Part shown: positions 1 to 6,913 of the stretch, piece by piece
Position numbering within the stretch: the stretch's first letter is position 1
Layout: each line of letters opens with the position of its first letter
DNA from: Bacteroidales bacterium
Lineage (GTDB): Bacteria > Bacteroidota > Bacteroidia > Bacteroidales > UBA932
Direction: 5' to 3'
NCBI GenBank assembly: GCA_024681565.1
Contig: JAILAO010000181.1
Span: forward strand, 1 to 14,382
DNA length: 14,382 nucleotides
Program-made: the position numbers and the translations under genes
Notes under the pieces: generated by a model
Told to the model about the DNA's origin: nothing
Databases searched by the model: none
Seen by the model: the letters and a program-made list of their open reading frames with translations, nothing else

Positions 1-134
1 GTGTCGCTCATCGACATGATGCGCTTGAAGGCACTGAGCAGCGTGTCCGTCATGTTGTTGGCGATGCCCCATAGCAGGAACAGCACCGTCACCAGGCAGA
101 ACGGCAGCAAATACTTTTTTTCGATCGTTTTCAT
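1..134 (-). CDS. fucP: L-fucose:H+ symporter FucP, N-terminal 44 residues (runs off the window)
   Basis: This is the first part of a major facilitator superfamily permease that imports L-fucose with protons across the inner membrane. I translated it by hand from the ATG at 134. The product begins MKTIEKKYLLPFCLVTVLFL and continues into LWGIANNMTDTLLSAFKRIM. This is one hydrophobic helix ending in the WGIANNMTD motif characteristic of FucP-type sugar permeases. Asp30 in that motif aligns, from memory, with the proton-linked Asp46 of E. coli FucP. The remainder lies left of base 1. Its start is 23 nt after the fucI stop in the same direction, so the two are almost certainly one transcript, with no Shine-Dalgarno in the gap. 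Related hexose permeases (for example GluP/GlcP types) share this N-terminus, but the position directly behind fucI favours fucose. Confidence 0.85.
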   Translation of the reverse strand, partial: MKTIEKKYLLPFCLVTVLFLLWGIANNMTDTLLSAFKRIMSMSD

Positions 135-157
135 GTCGTCCGTGGCCGTCCCGGGGA

Positions 158-1978
158 TTATTTGTACAACGGTCCGAAGTTGGCGCAAGCCCGGTAGTCG
201 GCCCCTTCCTTGTCCATGCCGAAGGCATTCCAGGCCGCAGGACGGAAGATATCCTCATCCGGGATATTGTGCATGCAGACCGGGATGCGGAGGATGGAGG
301 CCAGGGTGATGAGTTCAGCCCCGATGTGGCCGTAGGCGATCGCGCCATGGTTGGCGCCCCAGTTGTTCATGACGCTATATACATCCTTGAAACAGTCTTT
401 GGAAGCATCCAGACGGGGGACGAACCAGGTGGTCGGCCAGGTCGGATCGGTACGTTTGTCCAGGATGTCGTGCATCCGTTCCGGCAGTTCCGCCGTCCAG
501 CCCTCGGCAATCTGCAGGACGGGGCCGAGGCCGCTGACGATATTCAGGCGGAGCATCGTCATCGGCATCCCGCCGCGCGTGACGAAATGGGCGGAATAAC
601 CGCCTCCGCGGAAATAGTCGCGGTCCGCCGGCATCCAGCTGGTAGCGGCGAGGCAGGCCTCCGCATCCGCCGGGCCCATCTCCCAGGGGACCTTGATGGT
701 GGGCTTGCCTTCCGGATCGTTCATCGCCCCCGTGGCGTCGAGCGTCGTGGCGCCGGAGTTGATCAGGTGGATGAATCCGCCCGCAGCCAGGCCTTCGGGG
801 GCCTCCCCCGTCACGCGCTTCACCGCTTCGGGACTCCAGTAGGTACGGACGTCGCTGAACATCACGCCGCGGTTCGTCAGCAAATGGCCGAAGAGCATCG
901 ACAGGCCGTTCAGGGCGTCATTCTCCGTAGCCAGGATATAAGGTTCGCGGATGCCGTTCCAGTCGAAGGAGGAGCACATCAGCGACTCGGGAAAATCGAA
1001 ATTCGGCTTGTAGTCGGTCCACTGACGCTGTCCCTGCACGCCGCCGGCGATGGCGTTGTGTCCCAGGGCCTCTTCCTTGTATCCCATCTCCAGGAGCTTG
1101 GGATTGCCGCACATCAGGTCGCGGATGATCATCATGTTCTTGACCGTGAACTCCCAGTCGGCATCTTTCTCGGCGCGGGTCTTGCCTTTGCCCTTGCCGT
1201 TGAAGGAGGTCATCGGAACACCCGGGAAAAGGGCGCGGTCTTCGTTGTAGTCATGGCCCTCCCGGGGCTTGCAGTACCGTTCCACCCAGGCCATCGCCCG
1301 GTCGAACTCTTCGTGGTCGTAGATGCCGGAATCCACGCGGCGCAGGATTTCCACCAGCGAGACATATTCCGTCCGCATTCCCAGATACTGCTGCAGGAAA
1401 TCGGCGTTGACGATCGAACCGGCGATGCCCATGCAGGTCCCGCCCATCGAGAGATAACTGCGGCCGCGCATCGTGGCGACGGCCTGCGCCGCAGCAGCGA
1501 AACGCAGGATCTTCTGCGCTACGTCCGCCGGAATGGTATTGTCATCCAGGTCCTGGACATCTTCGCCGTAGATCCCGAAGGCGGGCAGGCCCTTCTGCGC
1601 ATGCGCCGCGAGCACGGCGGCCAGGTACACGGCCCCGGGACGTTCCGTCCCGTTGAAACCCCAGACGGCCTTCGGCCAATGCGGATTCATGTCCATGGTC
1701 TCCGAACCGTAGCACCAGCAGGAAGTCACTGTAATCGTGCTTCCGACCCCTTCGCGTTCGAACTTTTCGGCACAGGCGGCGGACTCCGCCACGCGTCCGA
1801 TGGTGCTGTCGGCGATGACGCATTCCACGGGAGAACCGTCGCCGTTGCGGAGATGGGAACCGATCAGGTCCGCGACCGCGCGGGCCAGGGACATGGTCTT
1901 TTCTTCGAGACTTTCGCGGACGCCGCCCTGGCGCCCGTCAATCGTAGGCCTGATGCCTATTTTAGGAAACTTGGTCAT
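158..1978 (-). CDS. fucI: L-fucose isomerase FucI
   Basis: Cytoplasmic Mn2+-dependent ketol isomerase that converts L-fucose to L-fuculose, the first step of fucose catabolism; family members also take D-arabinose. The 606-residue length is close to the 591 of E. coli FucI. Family signatures are clear: IGIRPTIDGRQGGVRESLEE near the N-terminus, GGVQGQRQWTDY at 312-323, SSFDWNGIREPY at 336-347, DVRTYWSPEA at 376-385, and the C-terminal block from NNWGANHG (538-545) to the final GPLYK. By alignment from memory the metal/catalytic residues are Glu352 (in ATEND), Asp376 (in SDVRTYW) and His544 (in GANHG); the three keep a nearly constant 15-16 residue offset from E. coli Glu337, Asp361 and His528. 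The start at 1978 is preferred because MTKFPKIGIRP matches the family N-terminus. It is followed by fucP, and a promoter lies directly upstream. Confidence 0.97.
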   Translation of the reverse strand: MTKFPKIGIRPTIDGRQGGVRESLEEKTMSLARAVADLIGSHLRNGDGSPVECVIADSTIGRVAESAACAEKFEREGVGSTITVTSCWCYGSETMDMNPHWPKAVWGFNGTERPGAVYLAAVLAAHAQKGLPAFGIYGEDVQDLDDNTIPADVAQKILRFAAAAQAVATMRGRSYLSMGGTCMGIAGSIVNADFLQQYLGMRTEYVSLVEILRRVDSGIYDHEEFDRAMAWVERYCKPREGHDYNEDRALFPGVPMTSFNGKGKGKTRAEKDADWEFTVKNMMIIRDLMCGNPKLLEMGYKEEALGHNAIAGGVQGQRQWTDYKPNFDFPESLMCSSFDWNGIREPYILATENDALNGLSMLFGHLLTNRGVMFSDVRTYWSPEAVKRVTGEAPEGLAAGGFIHLINSGATTLDATGAMNDPEGKPTIKVPWEMGPADAEACLAATSWMPADRDYFRGGGYSAHFVTRGGMPMTMLRLNIVSGLGPVLQIAEGWTAELPERMHDILDKRTDPTWPTTWFVPRLDASKDCFKDVYSVMNNWGANHGAIAYGHIGAELITLASILRIPVCMHNIPDEDIFRPAAWNAFGMDKEGADYRACANFGPLYK

Positions 1979-2015
1979 AGCAGAGATGTGTTGTCAATAG
2001 ATTGGGTAGCGACTT

Positions 2016-2047
2016 TAAATTTACACATTCGCCGCGGGATTTCCAAA
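2016..2047 (-). promoter_or_regulatory. Predicted Bacteroidota-type promoter for fucI-fucP
   Basis: Read on the minus strand, TTTG (2047-2044) is followed after exactly 20 nt by TAAATTTA (2023-2016). This matches the Bacteroides -33 TTTG / -7 TAnnTTTG consensus at all but the final base. The expected transcription start is near 2009, giving a leader of about 30 nt before the fucI ATG at 1978. The promoter lies in the 109-nt gap between the MATE gene and fucI, so fucI does not need read-through from the exporter gene. Confidence 0.55.
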
Positions 2048-2058
2048 GGAAATTCCGC
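2034..2058. repeat. Inverted repeat over the fucI -33 element (candidate operator)
   Basis: On the plus strand GCGGGATTTCC (2034-2044) and GGAAATTCCGC (2048-2058) form 11-nt arms with one mismatch around a 3-nt AAA centre. The TTTG element of the predicted fucI promoter spans this centre. On the minus strand the T-rich run (2059-2087) precedes the repeat rather than following it, so the layout does not suit an intrinsic terminator for the MATE gene. A regulator binding site is the more natural reading, for example for a fucose-responsive repressor of the FucR type. That assignment is inference. Confidence 0.4.
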
Positions 2059-2087
2059 AAAAAAAAGAACGGAAAAAAGGAAATAAA

Positions 2088-3563
2088 TCAGACCGTGCTT
2101 TCCGTCAGCCGCGTGCGCATCCAGCGGCCGCGCGCGATGCGGACGGCAAAGATGACGCCCTTGACGCTGAGTTCGACGGCCATCGCGATCCAGTAGCCCT
2201 CCAGGCCATACCGCGGGATCAGGAAGAGCGCGAGTCCAAGCCGGATCACCCACATGCTGAGCAGGTTGATCACGGACGGGACCAGGGTGTCTCCGGCGCC
2301 GACGCAACAGCCGTAGGCAACGATGCTCACCCCGTAGAGCAGCTCGGCCCAGGCTTCGATGCGCAGGCATTTCGCCCCCAGGACGATGACTTCGGGATCC
2401 TGGCTCAGCAAGCCCATCACCTGCGGGGCGAACACCCACATCAGGACGGCCAGGAAAGTCATCATGGCCGCACCGGAACCGATGGTCATCCAGGCGAAGC
2501 GCCGGGCCATCTCCGGGCGCCGGGCGCCCAGGCTCTGCCCGACCAGCGTCGTGGCCGCATCCTGCATGCCGTAACCGGGCAGGTAGCAGAAGCCTTCGGC
2601 GATAATGGCAAAGGAATTGGCCGCAATGGCGATGGTGCCGAGCGGCGCCACGAGCACGGTCGCGGCGATGTAGGCTCCGCGCGAGATCAGGTTCTGGATC
2701 CACAGCGGCCAGCTGATCCCGAAAGCCTGCTTGAAGATATCCTTCTGCTCCCGGTCGAAAAGGCTCTCGGCGGTCCGGGCGTCCGTGCGGAGCGTCCGGA
2801 TATTGCCCAGGATCCTGCGGGCCGGCCGCAGCCAGCTGCCGCTCTGGCGGAGTTCCTCGCTGCGGCGCGAGGCATAGATGATCAGGAAGGCGCCGGCGCA
2901 CGCGGTGGCGAGCCCCGTGCCGAGCGCAGCCCCTTTCACACCGAGCCCGAGCAAGAATATAAAGAGGTAATTGAACAGCACGTCCAGGACGCACATCGCC
3001 ATGCTGAGAATCCCCGGCACTTTCACATTGCCGCTGGCGATCAGCGATGCCTCGGAAAAGACCGTGACCTGGAACAGGGGCAGGAACAAAGCATAGATCA
3101 GGAAATAGTCGGACGCGTCCTGCACGATCTCGGGCGAGCCGCCCAGCCAGTGCGGCAGGACACCGTGGATGGAGACGGCCAGCAGGGCGAGCACGAGACT
3201 CGCGGCAACCGTAATGAAAAAGCCGTGACGGAAGATGCGCCGGACCCCGGCGAAATCCTTGGCCCCGCAGCGGTGCGCGATCTGGACGCTGAATCCCGAA
3301 CTGTTGGCATAGCAGAAACTGCCGAAGATCCAGGTGGTGGTGCTGACCAGGCCGATCGCGGCGGCCTGGGCGGAACCGAGCCGTCCGACCATCGCCGCAT
3401 CGATGTAGCTCATCAGGCACATCGACAGCTGGGCCAGGATGGAGGGCCAGGCAAGCTGGAAGGTGAGCAGGAACTGTTCCGTTCCGCTCATCGGGGCCCC
3501 GCTCCGGAGTTTCCCCAGCAATATGTCTTTCTTGCCGGCCATCGCGGCCGCAAAGATAATCAT
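2088..3563 (-). CDS. MATE family multidrug/cation efflux transporter
   Basis: Inner-membrane antiporter of the MATE family, which exports cationic drugs or metabolites using a Na+ or H+ gradient; the substrate cannot be read from sequence. The 491 residues hold two homologous halves (roughly 30-250 and 265-480) with about twelve hydrophobic segments. Recognisable MATE signatures are PSILAQLSMCLMSYIDAAMV with VGRLGSAQ immediately after in the first half, the loop AHRCGAKDF, and in the second half YGMQDAATTLVGQSLGARRP. The start is uncertain. The first ATG is at 3563, but the Bacteroidales-like N-terminus is MAGKKDILLGKLRSG, beginning at Met8 (base 3542); Met25 (base 3491) is also possible. A perfect hairpin ends only 14 nt before the first ATG, leaving little space for a promoter of its own. 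The gene may therefore depend on read-through from the lipoprotein and GNAT genes upstream. Confidence 0.93.
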   Translation of the reverse strand: MIIFAAAMAGKKDILLGKLRSGAPMSGTEQFLLTFQLAWPSILAQLSMCLMSYIDAAMVGRLGSAQAAAIGLVSTTTWIFGSFCYANSSGFSVQIAHRCGAKDFAGVRRIFRHGFFITVAASLVLALLAVSIHGVLPHWLGGSPEIVQDASDYFLIYALFLPLFQVTVFSEASLIASGNVKVPGILSMAMCVLDVLFNYLFIFLLGLGVKGAALGTGLATACAGAFLIIYASRRSEELRQSGSWLRPARRILGNIRTLRTDARTAESLFDREQKDIFKQAFGISWPLWIQNLISRGAYIAATVLVAPLGTIAIAANSFAIIAEGFCYLPGYGMQDAATTLVGQSLGARRPEMARRFAWMTIGSGAAMMTFLAVLMWVFAPQVMGLLSQDPEVIVLGAKCLRIEAWAELLYGVSIVAYGCCVGAGDTLVPSVINLLSMWVIRLGLALFLIPRYGLEGYWIAMAVELSVKGVIFAVRIARGRWMRTRLTESTV

Positions 3564-3577
3564 TTTTCTATAGAGAA

Positions 3578-3624
3578 ATCCGTCTTCCGGTCCCCGATGA
3601 TGTATCGGGGACCGGAAGACGGAT
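3578..3624 (-). terminator. Perfect 21-bp inverted repeat / hairpin between lipoprotein and MATE genes
   Basis: The arms at 3578-3598 and 3604-3624 are exact reverse complements around a 5-nt loop (GATGT), an unusually long and GC-rich stem. It begins 16 nt after the lipoprotein stop and ends 14 nt before the first MATE ATG, both transcribed leftward. Leftward of the stem the RNA continues UUUCUCUAUAG, which is only a weak U-tract. It could terminate the lipoprotein transcript, act as an attenuator or RNA-processing signal before the MATE gene, or be a dispersed palindromic repeat. Confidence 0.5.
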
Positions 3625-3640
3625 CCTCTGACAGCCAGGG

Positions 3641-4204
3641 CTATTCGGAACGGGAGAAAGCCAGGCGCGCCGCCCCTTCGCTGCGGACGACCAGAGAGTC
3701 GGCATCCAGTCTCTCCACGGTATAGACCAGGGTCTTCCCCTGATCGGGATCGGCCGGATCCGTGGCGTCAAGCACCAGCCTGTCCCCGTCCAGGGTCCAG
3801 GTCCGCAGGCTCAGGTCTCCGAGCCCGACTGCCTGGGCGGAGCCGTCTTCGGCCAGCACCAGGCCGATCTCTTCCTCTCCGGAACATTCCCGCCAGATAC
3901 CGGGCACGAGCCGGTAGTCGGACGGCGTGGTGATCTCCAACTGGATGGCGTGCAGCGTCTCCCCGTCGGGAAACACCTCATAGGCGACCTTGACCTGGTC
4001 CCCGGTCAGCACGCCGGGCACCAGTGCCGGGTCGGTCCCGCGGGTGCTCAGGACGACGGATTCTCCCTCCGGAGTCTCCAGGGTGACCGAATAGATGGTG
4101 GCATCGACAACCCGGCCCTCCACGGTCGGGAGGGAGGCCTGGCGGCAGCCGGCGGCCGTCAGGACGAGGGCCGCAACAGCGAAAAGGGATGATAATTTCT
4201 TCAT
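3641..4204 (-). CDS. Small lipocalin-like lipoprotein
   Basis: A 187-residue predicted lipoprotein of unknown function. It starts MKKLSSLFAVAALVLTAAGC, a signal peptide with a lipobox-like TAAGC and lipid-acceptor Cys20. Residues after the Cys (RQASLPT) do not resemble the acidic surface-export signal known in Bacteroidota, so a periplasm-facing anchor is likelier; that is inference. Residues about 27-92 form a small beta-rich domain (VEGRVVDATIYSVTLETPEG) and about 102-185 resemble the lipocalin-like C-terminal domain common in Bacteroidales lipoproteins: PGIWRE, then Gly-rich strands, LRTWTLDGDRLVLDAT, then DSLVVRSEG. The gene begins 12 nt after the stop of the GNAT gene in the same direction, so the two are probably co-transcribed. 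The lipocalin-like part could bind a lipid or other hydrophobic ligand, but no ligand residues can be named. Confidence 0.8.
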   Translation of the reverse strand: MKKLSSLFAVAALVLTAAGCRQASLPTVEGRVVDATIYSVTLETPEGESVVLSTRGTDPALVPGVLTGDQVKVAYEVFPDGETLHAIQLEITTPSDYRLVPGIWRECSGEEEIGLVLAEDGSAQAVGLGDLSLRTWTLDGDRLVLDATDPADPDQGKTLVYTVERLDADSLVVRSEGAARLAFSRSE

Positions 4205-4216
4205 ATCAGAAAGTTT

Positions 4217-5338
4217 TTAAATTGCTTTGCTATAGGCACGGCGCCGCATGAACGGCTCCGTCTCGTATTGTTCGAACAGGGACTGGACCTTGAAGTTGTC
4301 CTCCAGCTGGGGGTTGAGGATCATCCGGTTGATGCCGAATTTCAGGGCATTCTCATGGATGTGTTTAAACATCAGCACATTGGCTCCTTTCCCCTGATAT
4401 TCGGGAAGGACCCCGATCATCAGCGCCTCCAGCGTGTCATTGCGGCGCAGGGCCCGCAGGATATGCAGGAACCCCAGCGGGAACAGCCGGCCGCGGGCCT
4501 TCTTGACCGCCTTGGAGAGCGAGGGGACACAGAAGGTGAAGCCGACCGGACGTTCGTCCCTGTCCAGACAGATGGACACGAACTCCGGGCGCAGGATGGG
4601 GACATAGGTCTTGAGATAGCTGTCGATCTGCTTGTCCGTCAGGGGCGTGAACTGGAAGAGCGGAGCGAAGGTCTCGTTGTACATATGGAACAGGGCGAGG
4701 CCGTAGCGGTCGGCCAGTTCCCGGGTGCTCGACGCCTGATAGATGTGCAGTCCGAATCGCTCCTCGATCATCCCGGCGAACTGGAACATCGGCGGGAGCT
4801 GGTCCGTGACCTTGGCGACGCGCTGGGTCCAGTCCACGTCCTTGTTGTAACCCAGCTCCTGCAGGAGGGTGTCATAATAAGGATAGTTGTACAGGCAGGT
4901 AAAGGGACTGAGGTGTTCGAATCCTTCCACGAGCAGGCCCTCCTTGTCCATGTCCGTAAAACCCCACGGTCCTTTCATCTTCACGCAGCCACGCGCCCTG
5001 CCCCAGTCGGCCACGGCATCCAGCAGGGTCTTGAGCACCTCGCGGTCCTCGATGAAATCCAGCCAGCCAAAGCGGACAATCTCTTCCTTCCAGTCGCGGT
5101 TGGCGTTGTGGTTGATGATCGCGGCGACGCGTCCGGCCACCCGGCCGTCCTTGAGAGCAAGGTAACATTCCGATTCACAGTAAGCATAGGCACCGTTCTT
5201 TTCCCTGTCGAACGTGTCGAATTCATCGCCACGAAGCGCCGGAACCCAGTTATTACAACTTCGGTACAAATGATACGGAAAATCGACAAACTGTTTCATT
5301 TCCTGTCGCGAGCGGACAATTTTGAGCTCAATTGTCAT
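4217..5338 (-). CDS. GNAT-superfamily N-acyltransferase-like protein
   Basis: A 373-residue cytoplasmic protein of a family widespread in Bacteroidota without an assigned reaction. Its C-terminal third has a GNAT acetyl-CoA-fold signature: ALMIGVLPEYQGKGANVLMF at about 305-324, where the pyrophosphate loop reads QGKGAN rather than the usual QGKGxG/A. The central region contains KMKGPWGFTDMDKEGLLVEG (about 120-139) and PFTCLYNYPYYDTLLQELGY (about 145-164), typical of this family. The frame is open back to 5401, but I chose Met22 (5338). It gives the family-like N-terminus MTIELKIVRS, and a -7 element at 5368-5361 lies inside the longer version. It is divergent from an acyl ligase plus acyl carrier protein, which suggests an acyl-ACP or acyl-CoA donor. 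It may be a lipid N-acyltransferase comparable to the GNAT-type bacterial ceramide synthase; that role is inferred from context. Confidence 0.8.
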   Translation of the reverse strand: MTIELKIVRSRQEMKQFVDFPYHLYRSCNNWVPALRGDEFDTFDREKNGAYAYCESECYLALKDGRVAGRVAAIINHNANRDWKEEIVRFGWLDFIEDREVLKTLLDAVADWGRARGCVKMKGPWGFTDMDKEGLLVEGFEHLSPFTCLYNYPYYDTLLQELGYNKDVDWTQRVAKVTDQLPPMFQFAGMIEERFGLHIYQASSTRELADRYGLALFHMYNETFAPLFQFTPLTDKQIDSYLKTYVPILRPEFVSICLDRDERPVGFTFCVPSLSKAVKKARGRLFPLGFLHILRALRRNDTLEALMIGVLPEYQGKGANVLMFKHIHENALKFGINRMILNPQLEDNFKVQSLFEQYETEPFMRRRAYSKAI

Positions 5339-5360
5339 AAATGCGCATTTTAGTACATTA

Positions 5361-5368
5361 CAAATATA
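5361..5368 (-). promoter_or_regulatory. Predicted -7 element for the GNAT-lipoprotein operon
   Basis: On the minus strand TATATTTG matches the Bacteroidota -7 consensus TAnnTTTG exactly. It predicts a transcription start near 5354 and a short leader of about 16 nt before the ATG at 5338. No good TTTG is seen about 20 nt further upstream, so the -33 part is weak. It lies in the 74-nt AT-rich divergent gap. Confidence 0.45.
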
Positions 5369-5379
5369 ATTAAATTTCT

Positions 5380-5387
5380 TAAATTTG
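5380..5387 (+). promoter_or_regulatory. Predicted -7 element for the acyl ligase-ACP operon
   Basis: TAAATTTG is an exact match to TAnnTTTG, with a transcription start expected near 5394 and a leader of about 19 nt before the ATG at 5413. The -33 position holds only weak similarity to TTTG. Its -7 box is 11 nt from the oppositely oriented box at 5361-5368, so the two promoters overlap and probably share control. Confidence 0.45.
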
Positions 5388-5412
5388 GGTCGTTTTACCA
5401 AAACCTATACCT

Positions 5413-6909
5413 ATGTCACATTACTTTTATGACATGATTCCGGCCGAGGAACTCGCACAGTTGCACTATCTTCCGACCGTTCCGGAATATCTGTCCTGGA
5501 TCATCTCCAAGTGGGCCGACCGGCCCGCCCTTTCCGACACCGTCAACACGTATACCTACGCCCAGATGGGCAGCCGCATCGCCCGGAGGCGTACCCTGCT
5601 GAAAGAGGCGGGGCTCCAGCCGGGAGACCATGTGGCCCTCTTCGATAAGAACTCCATCGACGCCGTGGAGAATTTCCTCGCCGTCACGTCCGCCGGGATG
5701 GTCGCCATCCAGCTCCCGGCCCAGCTTCCCGCCCCGGCCGTGATCGGCTGCTGTGCGAAATTCCGCGCCAAGGCGCTCGTGGTCCGGGATGAATTCCGGG
5801 ACGCCGTCCAGGGTGCCCCGTGCCCGCTGATCTCCGCCTCCGCCCTCGGCGAAACGGAGACCCCGGCCGCCACCGTGGACAAGGAAGCCCCCGCCGCCAT
5901 TTTCTTTACCGGCGGCACCACCGGCGCGCCCAAGGGAGCGGTCCTCCCCCACCGCGCCCTGATGCGCGGCACCTTCAACGGTTGCTTCGCCCCGGGCAGC
6001 CAGCTGTGCGGCCATGTGACGGTCGGATTCCTCCCGCTCAGCCACGTGTTCGGACTCATCGCCGGGACGCTCGCCAAACTGATGTGCGGCGCGCTGTGGT
6101 ATTCGGCCGAAGACATGAAGGCCACGATCGGCAAACTGCCGGCCATCCGTCCGACCGTGCTCGTGCTCGTCCCCGGACTGGTCGAGGTCCTGGCGGGCCT
6201 GACCAAGATGTACGGGCCGCAGTTCCTCGGCGGACGGCTCAAGACCATCATCTCCGGCGCCGCCAACGTCCCGCCCCGGCTGATGGACGAGTTCAGCAAG
6301 TTCGGCATCAACGTGCTGGCCGGATACGGCATGACCGAAGGCGCCAACCTGACCGCCGGCAACGCCGAATCCCTCGAGCGTCCGACTTCCGTCGGCAAGA
6401 TCTATCCCGAACAGGAGGTCAAACTCGTGGACGGGGAGATCTGGATCCACGGAGACAACGTCTTCCTCGGCTATTACGGAGACCCGGAGCAGACGGCCGC
6501 CACCCTGACGGAGGACGGCTGGCTCAAGACCGGTGACCTGGGCCGTTTCGACGAAGACGGGTACCTTTACATCGTGGGCCGTATCAAGAACATCATCGTG
6601 CTGCCCAGTGGCGAAAACATCTCCCCCGAGAGCATCGAGGAGCCGTTCTACAAATGCCCGGCCCTGCGGGACTGCCTCGTCCGGGAAGAAAAGGACGAGA
6701 ACGGACAGGTCATCCTCGCCGTGGACATCCTGCCCCGTCCCGAAGCCGTCGAAGGAAAGACGCCCGAAGAAGTGCAGGCCCTCTTCAAGAAAGTCGTCGA
6801 GGAGGTCAACGACACCCTCCCCACCACGCACCGCGTGACCAGGTTCTCCATCCGCAAGGAAGACTTCAAGCGCACCGGATCCCTCAAAGTCTCACGTAAC
6901 CAGAACTGA
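5413..6909 (+). CDS. AMP-forming acyl-CoA/acyl-ACP ligase (ANL superfamily)
   Basis: Cytoplasmic adenylate-forming ligase that activates a carboxylic (probably fatty) acid with ATP and passes the acyl group to a thiol. The adjacent carrier protein suggests the acceptor is ACP. At 498 residues it has the full ANL core: the P-loop FFTGGTTGAPKG (164-175), the adenine-binding GYGMTEG (304-310), the hinge block GWLKTGDLGRFDEDGYLYIV (369-388) followed by GRIKN (389-393), and the C-terminal block KRTGSLKVSR with the presumed catalytic Lys492. In that last block Leu replaces the common Gly before the Lys. The start at 5413 is the first ATG after the promoter and fits the family N-terminus. The carrier protein gene begins 4 nt after the stop, implying translational coupling. 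Chain-length or acid specificity is not readable; an acyl-CoA product remains possible. Confidence 0.92.
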   Translation: MSHYFYDMIPAEELAQLHYLPTVPEYLSWIISKWADRPALSDTVNTYTYAQMGSRIARRRTLLKEAGLQPGDHVALFDKNSIDAVENFLAVTSAGMVAIQLPAQLPAPAVIGCCAKFRAKALVVRDEFRDAVQGAPCPLISASALGETETPAATVDKEAPAAIFFTGGTTGAPKGAVLPHRALMRGTFNGCFAPGSQLCGHVTVGFLPLSHVFGLIAGTLAKLMCGALWYSAEDMKATIGKLPAIRPTVLVLVPGLVEVLAGLTKMYGPQFLGGRLKTIISGAANVPPRLMDEFSKFGINVLAGYGMTEGANLTAGNAESLERPTSVGKIYPEQEVKLVDGEIWIHGDNVFLGYYGDPEQTAATLTEDGWLKTGDLGRFDEDGYLYIVGRIKNIIVLPSGENISPESIEEPFYKCPALRDCLVREEKDENGQVILAVDILPRPEAVEGKTPEEVQALFKKVVEEVNDTLPTTHRVTRFSIRKEDFKRTGSLKVSRNQN

Positions 6910-6913
6910 CCCC

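Noticed and set aside
1..309. A 102-codon plus-strand open frame at the left edge.
   Set aside because: It is antisense to fucP and the fucI 3' end, and its product has no recognisable features.
269..2086. A 605-codon open frame antisense to fucI.
   Set aside because: It covers nearly all of a confidently assigned fucI, has His/Arg/Gly-rich composition, and has no recognisable domain or promoter.
2059..2087. A T-rich minus-strand run after the MATE stop as an intrinsic terminator.
   Set aside because: The hairpin (2034-2058) comes after the T-run in the direction of transcription, the reverse of the intrinsic terminator layout.
5339..5401. A 21-codon N-terminal extension of the GNAT-like protein to 5401.
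   Set aside because: It runs through the AT-rich divergent promoter region and encodes a Lys/Phe/Asn-rich stretch unlike the rest. The -7 box at 5361-5368 would start the transcript downstream of that ATG.
5416..6831. A 471-codon open frame antisense to the acyl ligase.
   Set aside because: The ligase carries all ANL core motifs in order; the antisense frame shows none.
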